NCBI RefSeq assembly: GCF_042676245.1 | Contig: NZ_JBHTKA010000003.1 | Span: forward strand, 496,001 to 560,000 | Origin: Ohtaekwangia kribbensis | GTDB taxonomy: Bacteria > Bacteroidota > Bacteroidia > Cytophagales > Cyclobacteriaceae | Direction of reading: 5' to 3' | Length of the DNA: 64,000 nt | In this document: positions 43,165-53,343 of the stretch, one piece after another | Layout: every line of letters begins with the position of its first letter | Position numbering within the stretch: position 1 is the stretch's first letter | Notes under the pieces: model-generated | The model's input: the letters and a program-made list of their open reading frames with translations, nothing else | Database searches by the model: none | What the model was told of the DNA's origin: nothing | Program-made: the position numbers and the translations under genes

Positions 43165-45120
43165 ATGAAACTCCCGGCATTTATCTGTGCTCTGCTTTTT
43201 GTTTTTTCTGCGCAGGCCCAATCAACATTTATTCCCAAAAATCTGGGCAGTGGAATAAACACAGCGTACGATGAAGTGAACCCTGTAATTTCTCCTGACA
43301 GGAAAACGATTTTTTTCAGTCGTAAAGATCACCCCCAAAACGGATATGGAGCCAAAAAGAGTGCCGATATCTGGATCAGCTCGTTGCAAGCTGATGGCAC
43401 ATGGTCTACTGCAGAGCGAGCTGCTTCACTTAATTTAGGACAGTATAATTATGCACTCGCGCTCACAGCCGATGGCAATACACTCTTACTTTATACAGAC
43501 GAAGGCCTCTCATTATCATCCAAACAAAATGATACCTGGTCTGCTCCGCAAAAACTGAATATCAAGGCATCCAGTGATGCTACGCTGAGTGCAGATGGCA
43601 AGTCACTGTTATATCGAAAAGGGAGCAAACTATATATACTCGAAAAGAATGACAATGGCAGCTGGAAAGAGGCCGTTATTGCTGAAGGTATAAAAGGAAA
43701 AATTCAGACACCACACCTGCTCATCGATAACAAAACCATATACTATACTGCTGAGCGTAAAGACAAAGGCAAAGATATATTTATCATAAAACGATTGGAC
43801 ACTGAGTGGACTGCATGGTCTGCACCAATTGCTTTGAATGATACCATTAACACAGCAGGTGATGAATCAGCGTTAAAGACAAATATAAATGGAGCTTGGG
43901 GATACTACTCTTCAACCACAAACTCAACCGGTAAAGGCGACATCTTCGAAGTAAAACTGTTTGAAGATCGTCCGTATGTTTTAGTGACTGGTAAAGTTGT
44001 AAATGCAAAAACAAAACGTGTACTAAAAGGTAAAGACATCACGATCGTGATGGATGGTAAACCTGTTGAACATGCTATCAACAAAGATTCAGCAACATTC
44101 GAGATAAAAGTTCCTTTTGGTAAAAGTCATTCTATCGCTGCCGAGCTATACCAATACGGGGCAAAGCCCCATACAATTGATGCCAGCCGCGATAAAGAAT
44201 ATCGCGAAGTAACCATCGACCTGGAAGAAGAGCCTGTCTCATTCGTATTGCTAAAAGGTAAACTGCTGATCAAGAATACCGATCAGACTATACCGGCATC
44301 TGCGAAAGCAAAAATTATAGTAGATGGTGAAGAAATTGATTCTGCGGTGATCGACCCGGTGAAGGGAACCTATACGATCAAACTAAATCATGGCACTATT
44401 TATTACGTGCAGGTTAGTGCCCAGCACTTCGAATCACTCCCGGATGTAGTAGACTTGAAGAGTATAGATGGCTATGAAGAGGTAACATTTGATCTTCAAG
44501 CCGATGCTGAAAAGATGGCTATTGTTACCGGAAGAATTATTGATAAAAAGACAGGCAACGTACTGGCTACTGGCACAAGGGCTGATGTAAAGGTCGAGGG
44601 CGTTTCATCGGTTGCTGCCGTTGTCGATTCATTAACAAGTGAATATGAATTGCGATTCCCGCTAAAAGACCGGTATACACTCAGCGCTGTTGTACCAGAT
44701 TATTACCCGGTATATGAAACGATCGATGTAGTAAATGAGACAAATGAAGTACGCATTACACACGACCTCATCGTTGTTCCCGTAGAACGCGGTCAATCTG
44801 TATTACTGAATAATATAGTATTTGAACCCGGCAAAACCGTGCTGGCCGCAGCATCGTTCCCTGAACTCGACAGGCTTGCTGCGTATCTTGAAGCAAACCC
44901 GCATGTTAAAATTGATATTGGAGCACACACCAATCCATCGACAAAGGTTTCCACTGCCAATCAGGCAAAAGCTATTGCAACCTATCTTATTGGCAAAGGC
45001 ATTGCAAAAAACAGAATTACCTACCATGGTTACGGCACATCCAAACCGGTAGCACCGAACAAGACACCGGAAGGGAAAGCATTAAATAAAAGAATTGAAT
45101 TTACATTCCTGGAAAAATAA
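43165..45120 (+). CDS. OmpA-family envelope protein with PD40 propeller and three beta-sandwich repeats
   Basis: 651 residues. Signal peptide (FICALLFVFSAQAQ), then a WD40/PD40-like propeller (about 25-265; PVISPDRKTIFFSRKD, LSADGKSLLYRKG), three carboxypeptidase-regulatory-like beta-sandwich repeats (about 270-535; VTGKVVNAKTKRVLKGKD, LLKGKLLIKNTDQTIPA, VTGRIIDKKTGNVLATG), and a C-terminal OmpA peptidoglycan-binding domain (about 545-651; NIVFEPGKTVLAAASFPEL, RITYHGYGTSKPVAPN). It should lie in the periplasm and tether the outer membrane to peptidoglycan. It resembles PorE-type proteins of the type IX secretion apparatus; which role it has is not settled by sequence. Confidence 0.88.
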   Translation: MKLPAFICALLFVFSAQAQSTFIPKNLGSGINTAYDEVNPVISPDRKTIFFSRKDHPQNGYGAKKSADIWISSLQADGTWSTAERAASLNLGQYNYALALTADGNTLLLYTDEGLSLSSKQNDTWSAPQKLNIKASSDATLSADGKSLLYRKGSKLYILEKNDNGSWKEAVIAEGIKGKIQTPHLLIDNKTIYYTAERKDKGKDIFIIKRLDTEWTAWSAPIALNDTINTAGDESALKTNINGAWGYYSSTTNSTGKGDIFEVKLFEDRPYVLVTGKVVNAKTKRVLKGKDITIVMDGKPVEHAINKDSATFEIKVPFGKSHSIAAELYQYGAKPHTIDASRDKEYREVTIDLEEEPVSFVLLKGKLLIKNTDQTIPASAKAKIIVDGEEIDSAVIDPVKGTYTIKLNHGTIYYVQVSAQHFESLPDVVDLKSIDGYEEVTFDLQADAEKMAIVTGRIIDKKTGNVLATGTRADVKVEGVSSVAAVVDSLTSEYELRFPLKDRYTLSAVVPDYYPVYETIDVVNETNEVRITHDLIVVPVERGQSVLLNNIVFEPGKTVLAAASFPELDRLAAYLEANPHVKIDIGAHTNPSTKVSTANQAKAIATYLIGKGIAKNRITYHGYGTSKPVAPNKTPEGKALNKRIEFTFLEK

Positions 45121-45204
45121 CGGTTGGGCTACTGTACATTCATTTCAGTAGCGACAACAATCAGAATATATAACTGGTAACTTCTTAGCCTGGTATAAAA
45201 CAAC

Positions 45205-45231
45205 AGAGCCCGATCAGTTTGACCGGGCTCT
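45205..45231. terminator. Bidirectional terminator between the OmpA-family gene and nrdA
   Basis: AGAGCCCG/CGGGCTCT stem, loop of 11 bases, between convergent genes; T-rich flank on the plus side. Confidence 0.7.
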
Positions 45232-45260
45232 TGTATTTAGAGTTTAAACGTTCACGTTTA

Positions 45261-47720
45261 TTAACTTCCGCATGCCTCACATGCATCCGGGTTATCCAGC
45301 GAACACATCATGTCAGACATTTTCTGTTCGTACTGTAACGTAGTTTGCTGTGCATCGGAAGTTTGTCCTACTATTACAGCCACCGGCTCTGCTACTGTTA
45401 CATGTTGTTCTGCATTGGCAGTGGCTTCCGTTGCTGCAGGCTGCTGAAGCGCAGACTTATCAAGGGTAAATTTGATAGCATCAGCTGCAGCGTTTGTACG
45501 CAGGTAGTACATACCGGTCTTCAGCCCTTTCTTCCATGCGTAGAAGTGCATTGAAGTGAGCTTGCCGAAGTTCGGGTTGGTAAGGTGTATATTCAGACTC
45601 TGAGACTGACAGATATAGGCTCCGCGGTCAGCAGACATATCGATGATAGCCTTCTGCGAAATTTCCCATACAGTCTTATAGATGTCTTTAATATTCTGAG
45701 GAATCTCAGGTATATTTTGAACCGATCCGTTTGCAGCGATAAGTTTTTGTCTCATCGTTTCGCTCCATAAGCCGAGGTTCATCAGGTCTTTCATCAGGTG
45801 CTTGTTAGCAATGATGAATTCACCAGACAATGTTCTTCGGGTATAGATGTTTGAAGTGTACGGCTCGAAGCACTCGTTGTTACCGAGGATCTGTGAAGTA
45901 GAGGCTGTAGGCATCGGAGCAACCAACAAGGAGTTGCGTACACCGTGCTTCTTCACATCCTGTTTCAGTTGTTCCCAGTTCCAGCGACCGCTGGTTGGTG
46001 TTACTCCCCACATATCAAACTGGAATATACCTTTTGATACCGGTGAACCTTTGAATGTTTCGTACGGACCTTGAACTTTTGAAAGCTCCATAGAAGCTTC
46101 CATTGCACCAAAGTATATAGTCTCAAATATATCAGCATTCAATGCACGTGCTTCCGGAGAATCGAATGGCATACGCAGCAAGATGAATGCATCCGCCAAT
46201 CCTTGTACGCCCAAACCGATTGGTCGGTGGCGCATGTTGGAATTCTTCGCTTCTATTACCGGGTAATAATTAACATCAATTACTTTATTGAGGTTGCGGG
46301 TAGCAACTTTCGTGATCTCATAAAGTTTCTGATGATCGAACTTACCATCTTCGGTTACGAACTTAGGCAATGCTATAGAAGCCAGGTTACAAACCGCTAC
46401 TTCATCGGGTGAAGTATACTCGATGATCTCGGTACATAAGTTACTTGACTTGATAGTACCCAGATTCTTCTGGTTTGATTTCTTATTGGCAGCGTCTTTA
46501 TAGAGTATATAGGGTGTTCCGGTCTCAATCTGCGATTCAAGAATTTCGAACCAGAGATCCTGAGCTTTTATCTGCTTACGGAACTTGCCTTCTTTTTCAT
46601 ACTTCTCGTACAGGCGTTCAAAATCTTCACCCCATACATCAGCTAAACCAGGAGCTTCGTTCGGGCAGAAGAGAGACCACATTTCATTGTTCTCCACGCG
46701 CTGCATGAACAGATCCGGAATCCACATTGCGTAGAACAGATCGCGCGCGCGCATTTCTTCTTTACCGTGGTTCTTTTTCAGATCCAGGAAATCAAAAACA
46801 TCAGCATGCCAAGGTTCCAGGTATATAGCAAAACTTCCCTTGCGTTTACCACCACCCTGATCAACATAGCGGGCGGTCATATCGAAATTACGGAGCATCG
46901 GAACAATACCGTTTGATGTTCCACCTGTTCCTTTAATATAAGAACCTTTAGCCCGTACGTTGTGAACGCTCAGCCCTATACCCCCTGCGGACTGAGAAAT
47001 CTTAGCGCACTGTTTCAATGTATCATATATACCATCGATGCTATCATCCTTCATGGTGAGAAGGAAGCATGATGACAATTGAGGCTTCGGTGTACCTGCA
47101 TTGAATAATGTAGGTGTTGCGTGTGTAAACCACTTTTCAGAAAGTAAGTTATAGGTCTCGATGGCAGCCGCTATATCTTCGCCATGTATACCTACTGCTA
47201 CACGCATCAGCATATGCTGCGGACGTTCCACAGTTTTGCCTTCTACCTTCATGAGGTAAGAACGTTCGAGTGTTTTAAAGCCGAAGTAATCGTAACTGAA
47301 GTCGCGGTCGTAAATGATCGCAGCATCCAGTTCAGCAGCATGCTCTTTAATTACTTTATAAGTTTCTTTTGAAATGAGAGGAGCATTCTGGCCAGTCTTC
47401 GGGTCAACATAAGTATACAGTCGCTTCATGGTATTTGAAAACGACTTGCTTGTTACCTTGTGTAAATTGGACACGGCTATACGCGCGGCCAACTTGGCAA
47501 AGTCAGGGTGTTTGGTAGTCAGGGTAGCAGCAATCTCTGCAGCCAGATTATCAAGTTCCTGTGTAGATACACCATCATAGAGGCCATTGATCACCTTCAT
47601 GGCCACTTCTACAGGATTGACGAACTTCGGATCCAATCCGTAACAGAGTTTCTCTATACGAGCGGTGATTTTGTCGAACTTAACTGATTCTCTGTGTCCG
47701 TCACGTTTTAGTACAAGCAT
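45261..47720 (-). CDS. nrdA: Ribonucleoside-diphosphate reductase, alpha subunit (class I)
   Basis: 819 residues. Converts ribonucleotides to deoxyribonucleotides for DNA synthesis. An N-terminal ATP-cone (about 1-90, VLKRDGHRESVKFDKITARI) gives allosteric control; the catalytic barrel contains FNAGTPKPQLSSCFLL, SNLCTEIIEYTSPDEVAVCN and APMPTASTSQILGNNE; the end carries the redox pair in DACEACGS. The C-terminal 70 residues are low-complexity (alanine/threonine-rich) before the redox tail. nrdB lies 55 bp upstream on the same strand, so the two form one operon. Confidence 0.96.
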   Translation of the reverse strand: MLVLKRDGHRESVKFDKITARIEKLCYGLDPKFVNPVEVAMKVINGLYDGVSTQELDNLAAEIAATLTTKHPDFAKLAARIAVSNLHKVTSKSFSNTMKRLYTYVDPKTGQNAPLISKETYKVIKEHAAELDAAIIYDRDFSYDYFGFKTLERSYLMKVEGKTVERPQHMLMRVAVGIHGEDIAAAIETYNLLSEKWFTHATPTLFNAGTPKPQLSSCFLLTMKDDSIDGIYDTLKQCAKISQSAGGIGLSVHNVRAKGSYIKGTGGTSNGIVPMLRNFDMTARYVDQGGGKRKGSFAIYLEPWHADVFDFLDLKKNHGKEEMRARDLFYAMWIPDLFMQRVENNEMWSLFCPNEAPGLADVWGEDFERLYEKYEKEGKFRKQIKAQDLWFEILESQIETGTPYILYKDAANKKSNQKNLGTIKSSNLCTEIIEYTSPDEVAVCNLASIALPKFVTEDGKFDHQKLYEITKVATRNLNKVIDVNYYPVIEAKNSNMRHRPIGLGVQGLADAFILLRMPFDSPEARALNADIFETIYFGAMEASMELSKVQGPYETFKGSPVSKGIFQFDMWGVTPTSGRWNWEQLKQDVKKHGVRNSLLVAPMPTASTSQILGNNECFEPYTSNIYTRRTLSGEFIIANKHLMKDLMNLGLWSETMRQKLIAANGSVQNIPEIPQNIKDIYKTVWEISQKAIIDMSADRGAYICQSQSLNIHLTNPNFGKLTSMHFYAWKKGLKTGMYYLRTNAAADAIKFTLDKSALQQPAATEATANAEQHVTVAEPVAVIVGQTSDAQQTTLQYEQKMSDMMCSLDNPDACEACGS

Positions 47721-47775
47721 CGCGGAATTAGGGGTTGTTTTTAATGGGAGAAGTTAAAAAAGTGTTTGAATGTAA

Positions 47776-48759
47776 TTAAAAATCCTCGTTAAGGGAAAAC
47801 TTCGGAGTGCTTTCTTTTTCTGTGCTCTTCATTACTCCGGCCTTCTGGTACTCTGCTACACGCTTCTCGAAGAAATTGGTTTTTCCGCGAAGCGAAATCA
47901 TCTCCATAAAGTCGAATGGATTAGTAGCATTGTAAATTTTCTTGCCAACGAGTTCATTCAATAAACGATCGGCAACAAATTCTATATACTGACGCATCTG
48001 TTCGGCATTCATACCAATCAGGTTTACCGGCAATGCGTCTGTAACAAATTCCTTTTCAATCTCAACGGCATCTTTAATGATGTCGATAACGGTTTGCTCA
48101 GGAAGTTTGTTCACTACGTGCTGAGTATATATATGGCATGCGAAGTCACAGTGCAGACCTTCATCACGGGAAATCAACTCATTAGAGAAGCTGAGTCCTG
48201 GCATTAGTCCGCGCTTCTTCAACCAGAAGATAGAACAGAAAGAACCCGAAAAGAATATACCTTCAACGGCAGCAAAGGCAATTAATCTTTCCTGGAAATT
48301 ACCCTGGTCGATCCAACGCAGTGCCCAATCAGCTTTCTTCTTCACACAGTCCATCGTTTCAACAGCGTGAAAAAGTTTATCTTTCTCTTTCGGATCTTTT
48401 ACATAAGTATCGATCAGAAGAGAATATGTTTCGGAGTGAATGTTCTCAATAGCGATCTGGAAGCCATAGAAGAATTTCGCTTCTGTATATTGAACTTCCG
48501 ATACAAAGTGTTCTGCCAGGTTTTCATTTACAATACCGTCACTCGCAGCAAAGAATGCGAGCACGTGCGTTATAAAATGTCTTTCGCCATCATTTAAGTT
48601 AGCCCAATCACGCAAGTCCTGACTCAGATCTATTTCTTCTGCAGTCCAGAAACTAGCTTCAGCCTGTTTATAGAATCTCCAGATATCATGTTGTCGAATA
48701 GGAAAAAGTACAAAGCGATCTTTGTTCTCTTTCAGTATGGGCTCTTCCTGTTGGCTCAT
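47776..48759 (-). CDS. nrdB: Ribonucleoside-diphosphate reductase, beta subunit
   Basis: 327 residues, the usual length. The di-iron ligands lie in the four-helix bundle, in segments such as VNENLAEHFVSEVQYTEAK, IENIHSETYSLL, AAVEGIFFSG and SRDEGLHCDFA. The radical tyrosine is expected near SETYSLL. It generates the radical used by NrdA. It is first in the nrdBA operon. No clear NrdR box or promoter was found in the upstream gap. Confidence 0.96.
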   Translation of the reverse strand: MSQQEEPILKENKDRFVLFPIRQHDIWRFYKQAEASFWTAEEIDLSQDLRDWANLNDGERHFITHVLAFFAASDGIVNENLAEHFVSEVQYTEAKFFYGFQIAIENIHSETYSLLIDTYVKDPKEKDKLFHAVETMDCVKKKADWALRWIDQGNFQERLIAFAAVEGIFFSGSFCSIFWLKKRGLMPGLSFSNELISRDEGLHCDFACHIYTQHVVNKLPEQTVIDIIKDAVEIEKEFVTDALPVNLIGMNAEQMRQYIEFVADRLLNELVGKKIYNATNPFDFMEMISLRGKTNFFEKRVAEYQKAGVMKSTEKESTPKFSLNEDF

Positions 48760-49127
48760 GGCATAATTTGGGTTTTAGAGTTAAACTAAAATATCTAAAT
48801 GAGGCGATAGTATATTACTAACTCCTGTTACTTAATTTCTAATAAATTCTTTTTGCTTACGACACAGATTGAATACCTGTTCTTTGGTCAGCACCAAGTG
48901 TACAAAAGAAGTAGAACGATTCTAAAAAACAAAACGCCATTTCTAAGCTGATTTCTACAAATGTGGATAACTTGTTGATGCAATGTGGACAGATAAGTTC
49001 CTGTAAAATAACTGCTTAGGAACGTCATTTTCGTGTATGGTTTGAGTTAATATTGGCGAAGTATTTTTTTTTAAAATTTTCGACCAATCGATTTCGATCG
49101 AAGTCGGAAATTTATTGAACCGCGTAG
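48760..49127. other. Gap between nrdB and rplU (divergent promoters)
   Basis: About 370 AT-rich bases up to the rplU promoter. No ORF, hairpin or NrdR-like box is apparent. It must contain the nrdBA promoter, which I could not place with confidence. Confidence 0.4.
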
Positions 49128-49128
49128 G

Positions 49129-49157
49129 TTGATATCCCGATTCTTTTTTTACCTTTG
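49129..49157 (+). promoter_or_regulatory. Bacteroidota-type promoter of rplU-rpmA
   Basis: TTG at 49129-49131 and TACCTTTG at 49150-49157, spaced 18 bp, match the -33 and -7 (TAnnTTTG) elements of Bacteroidota sigma factor promoters. Transcription would begin near 49164, only some 14 bases before the rplU start. Confidence 0.65.
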
Positions 49158-49177
49158 CAATCCAATTTTAAAAAGCT

Positions 49178-49486
49178 ATGTACGCGATTGTAGACATTGC
49201 AGGTAAACAGTTCAAAGTGGCTAAAGACCAATATATCTATGCCCCAAAGATGGAAGGCGAAGTAGGAGCTTCTGTAAGCTTCGACAGAATCCTTCTCGTT
49301 GATAACGGTGGAGATATTCAAATTGGCGCCCCTACTGTAAGTGGTTTAAAAGTATCAGGTAAGATACTTGAACACGTAAAAGGCAACAAGGTGATTGTCT
49401 TCAAAAAGAAAAGAAGAAAAGGCTACCAGGTGAAGAACGGTCACCGTCAGCAGTTCACCAAGGTGCAAATCGAAAGCATTGGTTAA
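49178..49486 (+). CDS. rplU: 50S ribosomal protein L21
   Basis: 102 residues, full length. Family marks are MYAIVDIAGKQFKVAKDQYI at the start and FKKKRRKGYQVKNGHRQQFT near the end, the L21 signature. It binds 23S rRNA in the large subunit. It is followed 31 bp later by rpmA, the usual pair. The start has no Shine-Dalgarno sequence, as is common in this phylum. Confidence 0.98.
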   Translation: MYAIVDIAGKQFKVAKDQYIYAPKMEGEVGASVSFDRILLVDNGGDIQIGAPTVSGLKVSGKILEHVKGNKVIVFKKKRRKGYQVKNGHRQQFTKVQIESIG

Positions 49487-49517
49487 TTCATCAACACTTT
49501 AACGACACAGAAATACC

Positions 49518-49781
49518 ATGGCACATAAAAAAGGTGAAGGTAAAGTAAAGAACGGCCGCGAATCGGAAAGCAAACGACTTGGCATTAAGATCTTCGGTGG
49601 TCAGAAAGTAATTTCCGGAAACATCATCGTTCGTCAGCGTGGTACGAAGCACCACCCTGGTAAAAACGTTGGTATCGGAAAAGATCACACATTGTTTGCA
49701 CTTACAAACGGTGTTGTGGTTTTCAAAAAAGGTAGAGAAGATAAATCTTATGTATCGGTAGAACCGATCGCACAAGCTTAA
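49518..49781 (+). CDS. rpmA: 50S ribosomal protein L27
   Basis: 87 residues, full length. MAHKKGEGKVKNGRESESKR and the signature VRQRGTKHHPGKNVGIGKD identify it. The N-terminal tail reaches the peptidyl-transferase centre. The first residues need no cleavage here: the form starting MAHKK is already mature. Cotranscribed with rplU and followed by a strong terminator. Confidence 0.98.
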   Translation: MAHKKGEGKVKNGRESESKRLGIKIFGGQKVISGNIIVRQRGTKHHPGKNVGIGKDHTLFALTNGVVVFKKGREDKSYVSVEPIAQA

Positions 49782-49801
49782 TCGCTTCCTGACAAGACAT
49801 C

Positions 49802-49828
49802 AAAAGGCATCTCATGGAGATGCCTTTT
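49802..49828 (+). terminator. Terminator of rplU-rpmA
   Basis: AAAAGGCATCT/AGATGCCTTTT with a 5-nt loop and a T-tract, 20 bp after the rpmA stop. Confidence 0.85.
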
Positions 49829-50184
49829 TTGTTTTCTATCCTCTCCAATAGATGTTGCTCCCTATATTTTAATTCAATAAATATTTATACACATCATTCC
49901 GTAGCATTTGTGGATTGTTTTAAAGCCCATTTTGGGCGAATTCGTTAAAAAATTCGCGAACTAACATCAAAGTTTAGACCGTTTATCCAAAAAATTTAAA
50001 ACATCATTTCGTTGTAAAAACTTACTTTTTCAAGTCAGTCCCTGCAAGATCTTCACTAATTCAGAACAAAATTTTGATTTAGCACCTGCAAACCGTTGAA
50101 GCATTTCCCCATTGTTCAAGCCTCGCTATTTTATTTCATAAGTATCTAACTTATTTTGGGGGATATTAACCTAAACTAAAACTT
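49829..50184. other. Leader region of the SusC/SusD operon
   Basis: About 350 AT-rich bases holding the susCD promoter. ACTTATTTTGGGG near 50150 is one base off the TAnnTTTG -7 element. No hairpin, regulator gene or ORF is apparent. Confidence 0.35.
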
Positions 50185-53100
50185 ATGAGGAAGATTGTAC
50201 TCTTGATCTTCTCATGCGCTATTTCATTGCAGTTAATGGCGCAGGGAAGAACGGTTACAGGGAAAGTCACGTCTGCTGAAGATGGGAGTTCACTACCGGG
50301 TGTAAACGTAATTTTAAAAGGCACTACGGTTGGTGTTGCCACCGATGCTGACGGTAATTATTCAATTCAAATTCCGGGCTCCGGAGGTACTTTAGTTTTT
50401 ACATTTATTGGTCTTGAGACGAAAGAAATTGAAATCGGAGAACAGACCGTGATCAATGTTCCGCTTGCCATGGACATTACGCAATTGAGTGAAATTGTAG
50501 TAGTGGGTTACGGAACACAATCCAGAAAGGAGATCTCCGGATCAATCGCTTCTATCAACGGATCTGAGATTGCAACTGCACCCGTTCAAAGTTTCGATCA
50601 GGCACTGCAGGGTAAGGCTGCCGGTGTAAATATTACAACACCCAACGGTGTGTTGAACAACGCTCCGGTTATACGCATTCGTGGTGTTAACTCCATCAAC
50701 CTGAGTTCTTATCCACTGATTGTTATTGATGGTATACCAACCTTTACCGGTGATAACTCTACAAACTCTGCAGCCAACAACCCGCTTGGTAACTTAAACC
50801 CTGGAGACATTGAGAGTATAGAAATTCTGAAAGATGCATCTGCCAGCGCAATCTATGGTTCACGCGCCAGTGCCGGTGTAATTTTGATCACTACCAAACG
50901 AGGCACTAAAGGCAAATCAAAAATCAATTACGAAGGTTGGGTTGGTTGGTCAAAACCTGTTCGCTTGTTTGATCTGCTCAACGCAGAACAGTATATGACT
51001 ATAAAGAATGAAGCAAGAGCTAACAATAATCAGGCAGCTGCATTCTTCCCTACGAACGATGTCAATGGAAATCCGATTGATACCGATTGGTATGATGTAG
51101 TTTACCAAACTGGTGTATCGCATTCACATAATATAAATTTCTCCGGAGGAACCGACCTCACTTCATACTATATGTCGGTAGGGTATACTTCACAGGAAGG
51201 TATGATCAAGAACAACACCTTCGAAAGAACTGTAACACGACTGAATGTAGATCATAAAGTATTCGACAATTTCCGTGTAGGAGTAAATATGAATTACTCC
51301 AACAGTATAAATGAAGCACCTAATACAGGGTCACTGCCTGGACAGGCATTTAATACTGGTGGTCTTGGTCGTTTACCTTTAGTGACTGCACCAAACGTTG
51401 GTCCTTATCTGAATGATGGATCCTATAGCACAGACGGTGGTAACATTGGTAAAATGAGTAACACGGAACAATCCGGATTTTATAATCCTGTTATTGTACT
51501 GGATAATGATTACTTCATTTCCAACGGCGGTCAGATTCAGGGAAGTGTATATGCTAACTGGGAAGTAGTTAAAGGACTTAACTTACGAACTACCTATGGT
51601 ATAGATCGCCTTACCATTGAAGATAAAAGTTATCAGTCACCACTCAACGGTGATGGATTTACACCAAAAGGTTCTGCTACCAACACCAATCGCACAAACA
51701 AGCGCTGGAACTGGCAGAATACTGCTCAGTATGATTTCGACTTTGCTGATGCACACTTCTTCTCATTGCTTGTTGGTGGCGAACAACAGTATACACAAAT
51801 CGATCGTTGGGGTAGCAACCGCACAACATCTTCGGACAACTTCTTCGATACATTCCAGGGTAACTTTGCAAACATTACGCCTACCAACAACCTGCAAAGT
51901 GAAAATTACCTGCTCTCTTACTTTGGTCGTTTGAACTACGACTATAAGAAAAAATACTTTGCTACATTCAACTTCCGCAGAGACGGATACTCTGCTTTTG
52001 CTGATGGTAAGAAGTATGGTAACTTCTACGGAGGTTCTATAAGCTATAACCTTTCAGAAGAATCATTCTGGAAAGATTCACCACTATCTTCAACGGTTAA
52101 CTTCTTCAAGATCAAAGCAAGCTATGGCTCTGTAGGTAACAACCAGGGTATAGATGATTATGCTTCACTTGACTTATATAACTCTGCTCTATATGGCTCT
52201 GCCTATACTATTACGTACTCACAGGTAGGTGCACTTAACCTATCATGGGAAACCAGCAAGAAGACAGATATAGGATTTAACTTCGGTTTATTCCAGGACA
52301 GAATTCAAGGTGAATTTGTATGGTACGACAATGCTGTTGATGGTTTGATTCTGAAAGTTCCTCAATCTCCATCGAAAGGTATACCGAACCCTACGGCTGC
52401 CGACAGAAACTCACTGCTTGCAAACATCGGTTCGATGCAGAACAGAGGTATAGAACTTAGTCTGAAAGCAACCGCTTATCAAAACGGTAACTTCAGCTGG
52501 TTTGTAAACGCGAATATTACTACACAGAAAAACGAAGTGTTGACACTTGACTCGGATGAATCAAGAATTATATCTGCTACATCAAGTCTTGAAACAGCAA
52601 ACGTAACACAGGTAGGCCAAGCGATCGGTAGTATTCTGGCTGTACCAACAGCAGGTGTTAACCCGGCTAACGGCCAGCGTATCTTCATTAAAAAGGACGG
52701 CACACAAGTACAGTATAATCATGCAGCGCCATCTTCTTCACGCTGGACGAAAGTAACAGACGGTTCTGTAACGAGCGCGCCTAGCCAAGCCGTGGATGGT
52801 GTAGTATACGGACCAACTATACCAACCTGGTACGGAGGTTTCGACAATACGTTCAAGTATAAAAATTTCGACTTGGGAGTCTTCATTCAATTCTCAGGCG
52901 GAAACTATATATATAACGGAACCAAAGCAGGTTTGAGAGACATGCGTTTCTGGAATAACCACACCGATGTACTGGATCGCTGGACTCCGGAAAATCCTGA
53001 TGGAAAAATTCCACGTGTAGTATATACCGATAACGTATCGAACGGATCTTCATTCCCGATCTCTGAAAACGTAGAGAAAGGTGATTTCCTCCGCGTTCGT

Positions 53101-53325
53101 AATATTTCCCTTGGATACTCTTTCAGCAAGACTATACTTGACAGACTCAAGATTGCCAACGCCAGAATCTATGCACAAGTGCAAAATGCATTCCTGTTAA
53201 CAGGTTATGATGGTATCGATCCGGAGATCTCTACAAATGGTAATGCCAACCTTACTCCTGGTATCGACAGAAACTCTGTTGGACAAGCCAGAACATATAC
53301 TGTAGGATTAAGCATTGGTTTCTAA
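50185..53325 (+). CDS. SusC/RagA-family TonB-dependent outer-membrane receptor
   Basis: 1046 residues. Signal peptide (MRKIVLLIFSCAISLQLMA), N-terminal carboxypeptidase-regulatory-like domain (about 24-100; VTGKVTSAEDGSSLPGVNVI), plug with LSEIVVVGYGTQSRKE and the family signature EILKDASASAIYGSRASAG (about 212), then a 22-strand barrel ending RTYTVGLSIGF. It imports large ligands, glycans or peptides, using TonB energy, with SusD as lid. The ligand is unknown: no glycoside hydrolase or regulator lies beside it. Cotranscribed with the SusD gene 18 bp downstream. Confidence 0.95.
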   Translation: MRKIVLLIFSCAISLQLMAQGRTVTGKVTSAEDGSSLPGVNVILKGTTVGVATDADGNYSIQIPGSGGTLVFTFIGLETKEIEIGEQTVINVPLAMDITQLSEIVVVGYGTQSRKEISGSIASINGSEIATAPVQSFDQALQGKAAGVNITTPNGVLNNAPVIRIRGVNSINLSSYPLIVIDGIPTFTGDNSTNSAANNPLGNLNPGDIESIEILKDASASAIYGSRASAGVILITTKRGTKGKSKINYEGWVGWSKPVRLFDLLNAEQYMTIKNEARANNNQAAAFFPTNDVNGNPIDTDWYDVVYQTGVSHSHNINFSGGTDLTSYYMSVGYTSQEGMIKNNTFERTVTRLNVDHKVFDNFRVGVNMNYSNSINEAPNTGSLPGQAFNTGGLGRLPLVTAPNVGPYLNDGSYSTDGGNIGKMSNTEQSGFYNPVIVLDNDYFISNGGQIQGSVYANWEVVKGLNLRTTYGIDRLTIEDKSYQSPLNGDGFTPKGSATNTNRTNKRWNWQNTAQYDFDFADAHFFSLLVGGEQQYTQIDRWGSNRTTSSDNFFDTFQGNFANITPTNNLQSENYLLSYFGRLNYDYKKKYFATFNFRRDGYSAFADGKKYGNFYGGSISYNLSEESFWKDSPLSSTVNFFKIKASYGSVGNNQGIDDYASLDLYNSALYGSAYTITYSQVGALNLSWETSKKTDIGFNFGLFQDRIQGEFVWYDNAVDGLILKVPQSPSKGIPNPTAADRNSLLANIGSMQNRGIELSLKATAYQNGNFSWFVNANITTQKNEVLTLDSDESRIISATSSLETANVTQVGQAIGSILAVPTAGVNPANGQRIFIKKDGTQVQYNHAAPSSSRWTKVTDGSVTSAPSQAVDGVVYGPTIPTWYGGFDNTFKYKNFDLGVFIQFSGGNYIYNGTKAGLRDMRFWNNHTDVLDRWTPENPDGKIPRVVYTDNVSNGSSFPISENVEKGDFLRVRNISLGYSFSKTILDRLKIANARIYAQVQNAFLLTGYDGIDPEISTNGNANLTPGIDRNSVGQARTYTVGLSIGF

Positions 53326-53343
53326 CCATAATTTTTTACAACT